Shown in pieces: positions 1 to 9,329 of a DNA stretch of 64,000 bases. The position numbers and the translations under genes were made by a program. The notes beneath the pieces are model-generated. The model was not told where the DNA came from. It made no database searches and saw nothing but the letters and a program-made list of their open reading frames with translations. The first letter of the stretch is position 1; every line of letters starts with the position of its first letter. Source of the DNA: Anaerocolumna cellulosilytica (GTDB lineage Bacteria; Bacillota; Clostridia; Lachnospirales; Lachnospiraceae). The stretch covers positions 4,273,501-4,337,500 of the forward strand of contig NZ_AP023367.1 of NCBI RefSeq assembly GCF_014218335.1, in the 5' to 3' direction.

Positions 1-33
1 AGAAAGGTAATTACGATATGCCTTGAAAATTAT

Positions 34-1386
<1,353 letters not shown>

Positions 1387-1472
1387 CTAACTTATGGATA
1401 AAGACCGTTAATAAAGTTATTTTCATTAACTTAGTTAAAGCATATCACACATTGTTAAATATTTCAATATTA

Positions 1473-1489
1473 ATATTGATAATCAATAT
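1473..1489. promoter_or_regulatory. Dyad between eno and the Crp/Fnr gene
   Basis: ATATTGAT and ATCAATAT form perfect 8-base arms around one A, in the AT-rich gap upstream of eno. It resembles a compact Fnr- or Fur-like operator, but AT richness makes chance dyads common. The rest of the 1330-1585 gap shows no ORF or clear RNA structure. Confidence 0.25.
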
Positions 1490-1585
1490 CATTAATGTGC
1501 GGTATTATAATACTATTGTCATTCAAATAGACTATCCACTAAACATATTTGTTTGCAATAGCTTACCAACGGCCATTCATTTATT

Positions 1586-2254
1586 TTATTTAACAATAAT
1601 TTTCTTAATGATAAAACTATTGCTGTAATAATCAATAATTTCTTCCTCTTTTAGTCGTTTTAGTTCACGTATCATTGCACTTCTATTGACGCATAAAAAT
1701 TCTGCCATCTCTTTCCGGTTTAAGGGAGAGCGGACTGTCGTCTTATTGCTTTTCTCCATTAAAAGAGCCAGATAGGTTAATATACGGTCTCTTAACGATT
1801 TTTTTGATATAATCTCTATCTTCTCCATAAACATCCTATTTTTACCTGCAAGCAGATTAATCAGATTATCAATGACTTGCTTATGACTGCTGCATTCCTT
1901 TCGACAGGACTTTAACAGCTTATCATAATGAATAAATAGTATACTGCTTTCGGTTGCAGCTTTATAATTTACAGTACAGTTTCCTGCCATAGGACGGATG
2001 AACACCTCTCCAAAAGTATTAGTTTCCTTGATTTCCGTGTAAAAGTACTTATTTCCATAGTAGTCTACCTTTTCCATAAATACCCGCCCCTCTAAGATAA
2101 GTCCAACAAAATCAATGGTGTTGCCGGCAAGTATAATGTACTCATCCTTTTTATAATACCTGCCATATGCCTCCATACATTTTAATAAAACCGGTATGTC
2201 GGATTCACTTACTTTTTCAAAGAGGGGATGTGCTGCTATATTTTCATAATACAC
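1586..2254 (-). CDS. Crp/Fnr family transcriptional regulator
   Basis: A 222-residue protein with an N-terminal cyclic-nucleotide-binding-like beta-roll (about residues 10-120, with GNTIDFVGLILEGRV and TFGEVF) and a C-terminal winged helix (about 150-220, NRKEMAEFLCVNRSAMIREL then LKEEEIIDY). Cysteines are not arranged as in the Fe-S Fnr proteins, so the ligand is unknown. The start is a GTG at 2254 preceded by GGAG at suitable spacing. The gene is divergent from a cation/proton antiporter 210 bp away and may control it or itself. The family is clear; the effector and targets are inferred only from position. Confidence 0.85.
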   Translation of the reverse strand: MYYENIAAHPLFEKVSESDIPVLLKCMEAYGRYYKKDEYIILAGNTIDFVGLILEGRVFMEKVDYYGNKYFYTEIKETNTFGEVFIRPMAGNCTVNYKAATESSILFIHYDKLLKSCRKECSSHKQVIDNLINLLAGKNRMFMEKIEIISKKSLRDRILTYLALLMEKSNKTTVRSPLNRKEMAEFLCVNRSAMIRELKRLKEEEIIDYYSNSFIIKKIIVK

Positions 2255-2344
2255 TCGTAAGCTCCATCCTTTCCTTATTCCTATTTGGAGTATAACATAC
2301 CATTAGATAAATATTAATAGACTATGAAAAATTTATGAATAAAA

Positions 2345-2358
2345 GTTGCTATAGCAAC
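2345..2358. promoter_or_regulatory. Perfect palindrome in the Crp/Fnr-antiporter gap
   Basis: GTTGCTATAGCAAC is a perfect 14-bp palindrome about 90 bp upstream of the antiporter start and 107 bp upstream of the divergent Crp/Fnr gene. It is a reasonable candidate operator for that regulator, by position only. Confidence 0.3.
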
Positions 2359-2464
2359 TCATTTTTAGCACACTTCTGATACAATCAATAATGTTGTCTA
2401 AAAAGCAGGTTCTATTTAGTACAACACGGACACTTATTATTAACATCTTTTAGGAGGTTTCTTT

Positions 2465-3649
2465 ATGGAAGCAATAAATATATTTAAGGATTTAGCAATC
2501 ATTATTATCTCAGCGAAATGCTTTGGGATTCTAGCTAGAAAATTAAAAGCTCCCCAAGTGGTCGGTGAAATTATTGCCGGGCTTATAATTGGCCCAAGTA
2601 TCCTTGGGATTGTGAACCAAAGCGATTTTTTAATACAAATGGCTGAAATAGGTGTTATCCTATTAATGTTTATGGCCGGTCTTGAAACAGATTTACAAGA
2701 CTTAATAAAAACTGGTCCAAAAGCTTTACTCATAGCCTGTATGGGTGTTTTCATCCCCCTTATCGGCGGCTATTTTTTATACAGCGGCTTTTACGGAGTC
2801 TCGCCTATTGGTTCAGAAGATTTTTATAAGGCCGTTTTTATAGGTGTTATTCTGACCGCTACTTCCGTTAGCATTACTGTTCAAACCTTAAGAGAGCTTG
2901 GCAAGTTAAAAGGTACAATAGGTACTACCATTCTAAGTGCAGCAATAATTGATGATGTAATTGGTATCATTGTACTTACCTTTGTTATCGGCTTTAAAAA
3001 TCCAAATGTAAATCCTATGAGTGTTATAATCAACACCGTTTTGTTCTTCCTCTTCTGTGGTGTAGTCGGATTTTTACTCTATCTTCTGTTCAGAGAACTG
3101 GATAAAAAGTATTCCAGAAAACGAAGAATTCCAATCTTTGGACTGGTATTGTGTCTTTCCTTGGCGTATATTGCTGAGAAATATTTTGGAATCGCAGATA
3201 TTACCGGTGCTTACATTGCCGGAATTATACTTTGCAGTATTCAGGACTCTACCTACATAGCTGAAAAAATGGATGTCAGTTCTTACATGATTTTCGGTCC
3301 CATATTTTTTGCTAGTATAGGCCTAAAAACTTCTTTTGAAGGAATTTCAACAGAGCTACTCTTCTTCTCCTTTGGATTTGTGGCAGTAGGATTGTTAACT
3401 AAGATTATTGGATGTGGTATTACCTCACGCTTATTAAAATTCAATAAGTTAGACTCCCTAAGAATTGGTATCGGGATGATGACCCGTGGAGAAGTTGCAC
3501 TGATAGTTGCTCAAAAAGGCTTGTCCGTTGGACTTTTAAGCCCTATTTATTTCACTTCGGTTATACTTCTTATAATTGTTTCTTCAATCATTACCCCTAT
3601 TACAATGAAATTATTATACCGACGAAATTCTCAGGCCACTGAAGTTTAA
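2465..3649 (+). CDS. CPA2-family cation:proton antiporter (KefB/NapA-like)
   Basis: A 394-residue polytopic membrane protein with about 11-13 hydrophobic segments. It starts as usual for CPA2 antiporters (IIISAKCFGILARKLKAP) and has the GEIIAGLIIGPS motif and the unwound-helix region AAIIDDVIGIIVL, whose Asp-Asp pair is the ion-binding signature of electrogenic exchangers. The C-terminal half has the GMMTRGEVALI motif. There is no TrkA-N regulatory domain, so it is the short form. AGGAGG precedes the ATG. It probably exchanges Na+ or K+ for H+; which ion cannot be read from sequence. Confidence 0.88.
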   Translation: MEAINIFKDLAIIIISAKCFGILARKLKAPQVVGEIIAGLIIGPSILGIVNQSDFLIQMAEIGVILLMFMAGLETDLQDLIKTGPKALLIACMGVFIPLIGGYFLYSGFYGVSPIGSEDFYKAVFIGVILTATSVSITVQTLRELGKLKGTIGTTILSAAIIDDVIGIIVLTFVIGFKNPNVNPMSVIINTVLFFLFCGVVGFLLYLLFRELDKKYSRKRRIPIFGLVLCLSLAYIAEKYFGIADITGAYIAGIILCSIQDSTYIAEKMDVSSYMIFGPIFFASIGLKTSFEGISTELLFFSFGFVAVGLLTKIIGCGITSRLLKFNKLDSLRIGIGMMTRGEVALIVAQKGLSVGLLSPIYFTSVILLIIVSSIITPITMKLLYRRNSQATEV

Positions 3650-3659
3650 CAATACATTA

Positions 3660-3696
3660 GACTGGTGCATGGGTGGAACTATCCATTACACCAGTC
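3660..3696 (+). terminator. Probable terminator after the antiporter
   Basis: GACTGGTG pairs with CACCAGTC across a partly paired loop. A T-run follows after about 10 bases, so termination is plausible but not ideal. It separates two convergent genes. Confidence 0.45.
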
Positions 3697-3709
3697 CTCG
3701 TGATATTTT

Positions 3710-4504
3710 TTATATTCTGGCACTCATAAGACTACTCGATGCGTATCTTTTTAGTCCTTTATAAAATATAAGTCCAGCCAGACTACATATGGCAGCCGTA
3801 AAACCCAGAACCCCAAGCAGTAAATCCAGCCTGAAGCGTACCATAAGCCTAACCGGCAGATACACTGCAAACCCGGTAGGAATTACCGTATATAACAATA
3901 ACCGCACAATTCCTTTAAATATTCCGTCTGGATACGTAGAGACAGAAACCATGACATTCATTAAATTATTGCTTAGAATATCTGCCCTAACAAGCCAAAA
4001 GGACAGGCTGCCAGTAATTACCGCAAAGGCAGTAAGTATAATGCCTCCGGTAATAGTAAATAAAGTAAAGAAGCATAAATTACGTATAGAGAAATTAAAA
4101 ACCACCAGAATAATATATCCATATATTACATCTCCAATAGCAGAGGTACTGGTTGCTGAGGTTATTACCCCTAATAAAACACTCTTTGGCTGCACTAAGA
4201 ATGCATCCAGTTTTCCATTTATTATCAAATCCGGCAGTTCAAAGGCTTTTCTAAAAAAAATGTGTGCTATACCAAAGGTACTTGCTCCAAAGCCCCACAG
4301 GGTCATTACTTCATCAAAAGCATAGCCCCCCACATTATTTTTCAGACGGAATAAAATAAGCCATTGTACAATAAAGGTGCTGTTATTTAATATCATAAAG
4401 AATATATTGGTTACAAATGTAGTTCGGTTGGTCATTTCCCGCATAATATTATATTTTACGGATAATAAAATAACTTTTAACTGATTTCTAGCCTCCATTA
4501 ACAT
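3710..4504 (-). CDS. ABC-2 type exporter permease, second subunit
   Basis: A 264-residue membrane protein with about six hydrophobic segments. It resembles the ABC-2 permeases (COG3694/COG4587 type) that occur in pairs with a long ATPase carrying DrrA-like features. It overlaps the preceding permease gene by 17 bp, so translation is probably coupled. With the two upstream genes it forms a three-gene exporter operon. The substrate is unknown; drug or peptide export is an inference from the attenuator upstream of the operon. Confidence 0.8.
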   Translation of the reverse strand: MLMEARNQLKVILLSVKYNIMREMTNRTTFVTNIFFMILNNSTFIVQWLILFRLKNNVGGYAFDEVMTLWGFGASTFGIAHIFFRKAFELPDLIINGKLDAFLVQPKSVLLGVITSATSTSAIGDVIYGYIILVVFNFSIRNLCFFTLFTITGGIILTAFAVITGSLSFWLVRADILSNNLMNVMVSVSTYPDGIFKGIVRLLLYTVIPTGFAVYLPVRLMVRFRLDLLLGVLGFTAAICSLAGLIFYKGLKRYASSSLMSARI

Positions 4505-5285
4505 TTACTTTCTTCACCCCTCTCTGATAAAAAAAAGCCAACAGACAGACCAAGCCAACCAAGTAGGCTGTCTGGGCAGTTAACACCTTAAAAAGTTTCT
4601 CTATAGAAAAGTCAATTACCAGCTTGGCAGGCCCATAGGTTACTACAAAAATTGGTGAAATTCGGATAATGGGCTGCAACCAGAAAGGAAATATTTCAAC
4701 CGGAAACAATGTTCCTACAACAATAATCAACTTATTATATATCCAATGAAAAGGACCGGAATCTTCTATCCAAAAGGAGAAGATACTGATAAGCAGCCTT
4801 ATCAGACTGTTGATTAGTATTCCTAAAAAGAAGACCGGGATATAGAAAGGTAAATACATCCAGTTAAACCCTGGTAAACCACCCAGAAATAAAACTCCAA
4901 CAACTGCGCCTGCTATTAAAAATAAAAAAAACTGAAAGGTTATTTCTCCAAAGTGTTTTGCAATAACAAAATACATATAGTTATAGGGTTTATTCATACC
5001 ATAGGCAATGGTTCCGCTCTTTATATCCTGGCTTACCTGGTTTGTCAAGGTAGAGGTTCTAGTACCAAACCATAACGTTTCGGTTATAATAACATACCAA
5101 ATCATTTGTGTTCTGCTATAACCGCTGATTAGCTGTGTGGAATCTGCATATATGTAATTCCACAAATTAACAAAAATAAAAAGCATTACAAAGAAACTAA
5201 TAAAACCTAATACTATATTCATAATGTATTGTAACTTTTCCAATAAGGTTGCTTTATAGATATACAAATATTTCCTCAAACCCAT
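4488..5285 (-). CDS. ABC-2 type exporter permease, first subunit
   Basis: A 265-residue membrane protein with about six predicted helices and a long N-terminal cytosolic/helix segment (KYLYIYKATLLEKLQYIMN), typical of paired ABC-2 permeases of this class. GGAGG lies just before the ATG. It sits 40 bp after the ATPase gene and overlaps the next permease gene. The pair of unequal permeases and one ATPase suggests a heterodimeric membrane pore. Confidence 0.8.
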   Translation of the reverse strand: MGLRKYLYIYKATLLEKLQYIMNIVLGFISFFVMLFIFVNLWNYIYADSTQLISGYSRTQMIWYVIITETLWFGTRTSTLTNQVSQDIKSGTIAYGMNKPYNYMYFVIAKHFGEITFQFFLFLIAGAVVGVLFLGGLPGFNWMYLPFYIPVFFLGILINSLIRLLISIFSFWIEDSGPFHWIYNKLIIVVGTLFPVEIFPFWLQPIIRISPIFVVTYGPAKLVIDFSIEKLFKVLTAQTAYLVGLVCLLAFFYQRGVKKVNVNGG

Positions 5286-5324
5286 CCTCCTTTACGTTTT
5301 AACATATCAGTGTGAAACTGCCTT

Positions 5325-6305
5325 TTACTTCACACTAGCTTTATAGATTTCCGTTATAATATTTTCAAGCGGTATATTCGAAATGGTAATATCTATCATG
5401 TTATCTGCATCAATACGTTTCAGCACTTCACTAATACTAATCTTGGTAGTATCAATCTCTAATCTTACATTACTTCCTTTGCTTTTTAACAAAGTAATCC
5501 CTGAAGCCGTCGGCAACTCCCCTGTCTCTTTTAGCTTTAGTTCAACTATCTTTTTATTCAGATAATGATATTTTATATTGTCCATACTATCATCCAGAAC
5601 AATATGACCGTGATTTACAATAACAATACGCTTGCAAAGCTTTTCAATATCTCCGATATCATGACTTGTCAAAAAAATGGTTGTGTTATACTCCTTATTC
5701 ATTTTCTTAATCAGTTCACGGATATTTTCCTTTACTACCGGATCTAAGCCAATCGTTGGTTCATCCAAAAATAGTACCTCCGGTCTGTGAATCAAGGAAG
5801 CTACGATTTCACAACGGATTCTTTGACCTAAGGACAGGTTTCTAACAGGCGTATTCATGATTTCATCCAGTTCAAAGCTCTCCTTTAATTCTTTAATTCT
5901 TGTTTCAATTTCTCCATCGGTTAAATCGTAAATAGCACCAAAAAATTTAAAATTATCATATGGCGTTAAATGCGTCCATAGCTGCTCCTTCTGGCCAAAT
6001 ACAGTACCAATTTTGTAAGCTAACCTTTTACGTTTCTTAGTTGGGCAAATATCCATAACGGATATGTATCCCTTATCTGGATAAAGGATACCTGTTAACA
6101 TCTTAATTGTAGTACTTTTACCAGCTCCATTAGGTCCAATAAAGGCCAGCAGTTCTCCTTTTTCAACCTGAAGGCTGATATCATCTACAGCCTTTACAGT
6201 TTTGTAAACCGGTTTAAAAATAGCTTTCACACTGCCTTTTAACCCTTTTTCTTTTACTTTTACCCGAAAAGTCTTTGATAAATTACTTACTTTAATTGCT
6301 CCCAA
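5325..6305 (-). CDS. ABC exporter ATP-binding protein
   Basis: A 326-residue ATPase. The Walker A is GPNGAGKST near residue 57, the signature is LSLGQRIRCE, Walker B is VLFLDEPTIGLD and the switch histidine is in LTSHD. The extra C-terminal segment of about 80 residues after the nucleotide-binding domain and the N-terminal extension (SKTFRVKVKEKG) match the COG4586-type ATPases that partner paired ABC-2 permeases. It is the first gene of the operon and lies behind a leader ORF, a nested RNA fold and an intrinsic terminator, so expression is probably set by transcription attenuation. Confidence 0.9.
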   Translation of the reverse strand: MGAIKVSNLSKTFRVKVKEKGLKGSVKAIFKPVYKTVKAVDDISLQVEKGELLAFIGPNGAGKSTTIKMLTGILYPDKGYISVMDICPTKKRKRLAYKIGTVFGQKEQLWTHLTPYDNFKFFGAIYDLTDGEIETRIKELKESFELDEIMNTPVRNLSLGQRIRCEIVASLIHRPEVLFLDEPTIGLDPVVKENIRELIKKMNKEYNTTIFLTSHDIGDIEKLCKRIVIVNHGHIVLDDSMDNIKYHYLNKKIVELKLKETGELPTASGITLLKSKGSNVRLEIDTTKISISEVLKRIDADNMIDITISNIPLENIITEIYKASVK

Positions 6306-6410
6306 CCTACTTTCCTCCTTTTCAATTTTGTATCATTTTTATAGCAATATAATACGTTTCATATGAGCCTATTATTTTTTATAACAGAAACGAAAAACCA
6401 GCTGTTTCAG

Positions 6411-6470
6411 AAAATAAAAAAACCGCTCGGATAATATTTTAGATTACTAAAAATATTATTCCATGCGGTT
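6411..6470 (-). terminator. Intrinsic terminator in the ABC-2 operon leader
   Basis: On the minus strand AACCGC pairs with GCGGTT and ATAATATTTT with AAAATATTAT, followed by a run of seven T and then ATTTT. It lies between the leader ORF and the ATPase gene, about 105 bases before the ATPase start. Its 5' arm (6461-6468) can instead pair with 6493-6500, which would prevent the terminator from forming. Confidence 0.85.
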
Positions 6471-6481
6471 GTATATAAGTT

Positions 6482-6603
6482 CAGATAATTCTCCGCATAG
6501 ACACAAATAGAATGTTCTACCTGCATCTACACTTCTTCCCTAGTTGCAAGTATCAACATTCTATAATGACGCTAAATAGTCTATGTGATTGGACCATTAT
6601 CTG
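6482..6603 (-). promoter_or_regulatory. Nested leader RNA fold with antiterminator
   Basis: Four nested stems, all perfect apart from one wobble: 6596-6603 with 6482-6489 (8 bp), 6579-6585 with 6496-6502 (7 bp), 6555-6564 with 6507-6516 (10 bp), and 6545-6551 with 6519-6525 (7 bp, one G-T). The 5' strands of the outer three lie inside the leader ORF. The 3' strand of the second stem continues into CTATGCGG (6493-6500), which can pair over 8 bp with the terminator 5' arm. This is the logic of a ribosome-controlled attenuator. I do not recognise a named riboswitch class. Confidence 0.75.
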
Positions 6604-6609
6604 TAACAT
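6553..6609 (-). CDS. 18-codon leader peptide of the ABC-2 operon
   Basis: The frame encodes MLQIMVQSHRLFSVIIEC. AAGGAG stands 8 bases before the ATG and a good promoter lies just upstream, so translation is likely. The codons overlap the 5' strands of three RNA stems and the stop codon lies within the third. No amino acid is repeated, which argues against an amino-acid-starvation sensor and for sensing of ribosome stalling, for example by an antibiotic. The peptide itself may have no other function. Confidence 0.65.
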   Translation of the reverse strand: MLQIMVQSHRLFSVIIEC

Positions 6610-6641
6610 ATTATTTTCTCCTTAAACTGTAATTTCGAATA

Positions 6642-6670
6642 AGTATAGCATACTATCTTGACCAGTGCAA
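6642..6670 (-). promoter_or_regulatory. Promoter of the ABC-2 operon leader
   Basis: TTGCAC (6665-6670) and TATACT (6642-6647) are separated by 17 bases on the minus strand. Transcription would begin about 20-25 bases before the leader-peptide ATG. Confidence 0.7.
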
Positions 6671-6691
6671 GCCTTTTTTTCCTATTCCTGC

Positions 6692-7261
6692 CTATCTCTC
6701 GTACAGACTTAACTTTTGATTTAACTTATCATAAATATCCCTCATCCATACTTCACTGGTAATGGCAATGCATTCATTCATCTTTACCCATTGCACTCCG
6801 CTATTTTCATCTGCTTTCACCTTAAGTTGCTCCATCTCGTCACCTTCTAGCAGATATGTAACATTCATATGAAGGTGGGAGGATACATAGCACCCCCTTT
6901 TCATATGGCCATTTACACAAAGAGTTTCTAAAGAAAATATCTCTTCCATGACTGGTGTTATGGATACAATGCCTGTTTCTTCTCTTGCCTCTTTTATAGC
7001 AACTTTAAGCAAATCACTTTCTCCATCGGCATGCCCGCCAGTCCAGGCCCAACTGTCATAAAGATTATGGTAGACCATTAAAACCTTCGTTCGTTCCTTA
7101 TTGACAATCCAGGCCGAGCTTGTTATATGCGCAATCTCATTATCCCGTAATAAGCAGTTGTCATACAGCCCGATAAAATTCAGTATACCGCGCTTATCCT
7201 TTTCTTCCTGCTCATTCCATGGCTTATAAGCATCGATTCTTTGATACAGGCTTTTCTCCAT
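6692..7261 (-). CDS. NUDIX hydrolase
   Basis: A 189-residue protein. The NUDIX box is visible at about residues 77-100 (GGHADGE followed by KEAREETGI), a variant one residue shorter in the first spacer, with Lys in place of the usual Arg. NUDIX enzymes hydrolyse nucleoside diphosphates linked to another group; the substrate cannot be read here. The gene is upstream of, and co-directional with, the ABC-2 operon, but that operon has its own promoter starting within 30 bp of this stop codon. Confidence 0.85.
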   Translation of the reverse strand: MEKSLYQRIDAYKPWNEQEEKDKRGILNFIGLYDNCLLRDNEIAHITSSAWIVNKERTKVLMVYHNLYDSWAWTGGHADGESDLLKVAIKEAREETGIVSITPVMEEIFSLETLCVNGHMKRGCYVSSHLHMNVTYLLEGDEMEQLKVKADENSGVQWVKMNECIAITSEVWMRDIYDKLNQKLSLYER

Positions 7262-7551
7262 CTTATCTCTTCACTTTCCAAGGCATATGATTAGTTGTTT
7301 TTACCCTATTTTTATGATATTATAAAAACAAAACCAACAGGTTTCCCGTGAAAAACCAACCTTTCACTTTCATTTACTATAAAGTACTATATCTTACTTT
7401 TTATGTCAAGTTATTTGTTTTTGGCACATCCTGTATTTAATTTGTAAGCAATTTATTTCTCTAAAGGCATATATTAGAGGTAATCATGTAAATAAAAAGC
7501 AATTTCACCATCCTGATTGTTACGTACACCCAAGCGTACAAAAGGGAGTTT

Positions 7552-7620
7552 ATGTTGGTATTACTTTTTATGTGTGTAAGTGCAACCAGAGTATGCACTA
7601 GGCACACAGATTGGAGTTAA
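7552..7620 (+). CDS. Possible 22-codon ORF coupled to the next gene
   Basis: An ATG preceded by AAGGGAG opens a 22-codon frame (MLVLLFMCVSATRVCTRHTD then WS) whose TAA ends one base before the start of the downstream small gene. It could act as a translational coupler or leader. The short ribosome-site spacing and small size keep this uncertain. Confidence 0.3.
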   Translation: MLVLLFMCVSATRVCTRHTDWS

Positions 7621-7621
7621 C

Positions 7622-7816
7622 ATGCAATCGTGTGAACTTGTTACATTTGTCACTGCTGTAGCCTGTACTATGTCCCAATGTTACAGCGAAGACGAATTGG
7701 CTGTAATTGCAGCCGTATTCACTCAACTAGGGGATACCCTTACGACTATTTTAGCTCAGGAACAACTATGTAGTGATGACAAAGCTTCCAATAAATCCAC
7801 AGCCCCCCTTACCTAA
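7622..7816 (+). CDS. Small conserved protein, DUF6774-like
   Basis: A 64-residue protein beginning MQSCELVTFVTAVACTMSQC. The CELV opening, the Cys-rich hydrophobic first half and the AVFTQLGDTLTTILAQE segment look like a small Lachnospiraceae family that I recall as DUF6774; the family name is from memory. GGAG stands 7 bases before this ATG. An in-frame start 14 codons upstream at 7580 has no ribosome site. No function is known to me. A strong bidirectional hairpin follows the gene. Confidence 0.6.
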   Translation: MQSCELVTFVTAVACTMSQCYSEDELAVIAAVFTQLGDTLTTILAQEQLCSDDKASNKSTAPLT

Positions 7817-7842
7817 CTATAAAAAACTGGCTATTGAACATA

Positions 7843-7894
7843 AAACGAACTCTATGACTTTCGTTTACTTCTTTGAAAGTTATAGAGTTCGTTT
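7843..7894. terminator. Bidirectional hairpin between convergent genes
   Basis: Positions 7843-7862 and 7875-7894 pair over 20 bases with one wobble, in the 86-bp gap between the small protein gene and the methionine aminopeptidase gene. Flanking T-runs are short, but the stem is long enough to stop transcription from either side. Confidence 0.65.
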
Positions 7895-7902
7895 ACTTAA
7901 CT

Positions 7903-8778
7903 TTAGTATGCTAAAACCTCGTACCCTTCTTCTGTTACCAGAACCATGATTTCCCACTGGGCGGAGGGAGAACCGTCTTGAGTAAACACGGTCCAGTCGT
8001 CTGTATCATCTATAAATATATCCGCACTTCCTATATTTACCATAGGCTCTATGGTAAATATCATTCCCGGTACCAGCAACATATCGGTTCCTCTTTTACC
8101 AGTATAGCCAACCCAGGGTTCTTCATGGAATTCAAGTCCGACACCATGACCGCCAATTTCTTTTACAACCGTATAACCATTTTTCTGTGCATGTTCATGT
8201 ACTGCCTGGCTCATATCACCTAGAAACCCCCATGGTCTTACCTGTTCCAAACCAAGTTCAATACATTCCTTTACTACTTCAACCAGTTTCTTTTTATCCT
8301 CATTCACTTCGCCAATACAAAACATCCTGGAAGAATCAGAAAAATACTCCTTATAGATAGTCGACACATCAACATTAACAATGTCTCCATCTTTTAGTAT
8401 AACCTCCTCGGAAGGGATTCCATGACAAACTTGATTATTTATAGATGTACATACACTTTTAGGGTAGCCGTTATATCCTAGCGTAGCCGGAATACCACCT
8501 AATTCGGTGGTTTTCTCATTAACCAAACGATTTATTTCTTCGGTAGACATACCAGCTCTTATGTTATCTGCCACATAGTCAAGCACAGCAATATTTATCT
8601 TACAGCTTTCTTTTATACCTTCTATCTGTTCTTGATTTTTTATTATCTTCCTGGGGGGGATTATATGCCCCTTTCTTTCGAACTCTGAAAGCTTATCATC
8701 AAAGGCTGCATGGCAGAATTTATATTTCTTACCACTGCCACACCAGCATGCATCATTTTTACCAATCTTCTTTTCCAT
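7903..8778 (-). CDS. map: Type I methionine aminopeptidase with SEC-C motif
   Basis: A 291-residue cytosolic enzyme that removes the initiator methionine from new proteins. The first 25 residues hold a SEC-C zinc motif (CWCGSGKKYKFCH), which in other proteins helps ribosome or SecB contact. The peptidase fold follows, with NQVCHGIP, the metal ligands in NVDVS and DSSRMF, the GHGVGLEFHEEP histidine/glutamate segment and TIEPM. This N-terminally extended form is common in clostridia. The hairpin at 7843-7894 should end the transcript. Confidence 0.93.
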   Translation of the reverse strand: MEKKIGKNDACWCGSGKKYKFCHAAFDDKLSEFERKGHIIPPRKIIKNQEQIEGIKESCKINIAVLDYVADNIRAGMSTEEINRLVNEKTTELGGIPATLGYNGYPKSVCTSINNQVCHGIPSEEVILKDGDIVNVDVSTIYKEYFSDSSRMFCIGEVNEDKKKLVEVVKECIELGLEQVRPWGFLGDMSQAVHEHAQKNGYTVVKEIGGHGVGLEFHEEPWVGYTGKRGTDMLLVPGMIFTIEPMVNIGSADIFIDDTDDWTVFTQDGSPSAQWEIMVLVTEEGYEVLAY

Positions 8779-8814
8779 TGCCTATCCACCCATTTCTTTC
8801 ATAATATTCTACTT

Positions 8815-9192
8815 CTACCTGCGTACCGGCAAATGTAACGGCTTTAAATAAAGCTTTATCACTGTCGGTCCTTTTCTGTATTGGAATGGTGTACAATTAT
8901 AGGCTTTTACAAATGCCCTGGTAAATGCCTCCTGTGAAGAAAATCCATACTTTAAAGCAATGTCCAGGAAACGATACTTGGTATTCTTTACTTCGATAGC
9001 AGCAAGACTAAGTTTTCTTTTTGCTATGTATTGTTTCATTGTAATACCCACTGTTTCATGGAATTTTGCAGAACAGTAATACGGTGAATATCCTATATAA
9101 CCGGATAATTCCGTAAGCGTAGGATTCTCTGTTATATTGTTTTCAATCCATTCCACCATAGATTCAATAACCTGAACTGACAAAGTAACCAC
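8815..9192 (-). CDS. AraC-family DNA-binding protein, HTH only
   Basis: A 125-residue protein that is almost only the double helix-turn-helix DNA-binding domain (LTELSGYIGYSPYYCSAKFH, then LDIALKYGFSSQEAFTRAFV and the CTPFQYRK end). It lacks the effector domain of larger AraC proteins, as in short MarA/SoxS-like members. Start is uncertain: a GTG at 9192 abuts AAGGA, while TTG at 9183 has AAGGAG at 8 bases. Target genes are unknown; the MBL hydrolase upstream is co-directional. Confidence 0.8.
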   Translation of the reverse strand: MVTLSVQVIESMVEWIENNITENPTLTELSGYIGYSPYYCSAKFHETVGITMKQYIAKRKLSLAAIEVKNTKYRFLDIALKYGFSSQEAFTRAFVKAYNCTPFQYRKGPTVIKLYLKPLHLPVRR

Positions 9193-9329
9193 TCCTTCCC
9201 TGGTATTATAACATCAATCATAAAATAATATTTGATATCACTTGCAATGTTTTTGACTTTTGCAAAAGGTTTACTTCTTACTTTTTAATTGTATTATGGC
9301 AGATTACCTTACAAATAGCAATACAGAGG

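Noticed and set aside
6482-6603. Reading the nested fold as a known riboswitch, SRP RNA or 6S RNA.
   Set aside because: Conserved cores of those classes were not found, and the overlapping leader ORF with antiterminator explains the structure better.
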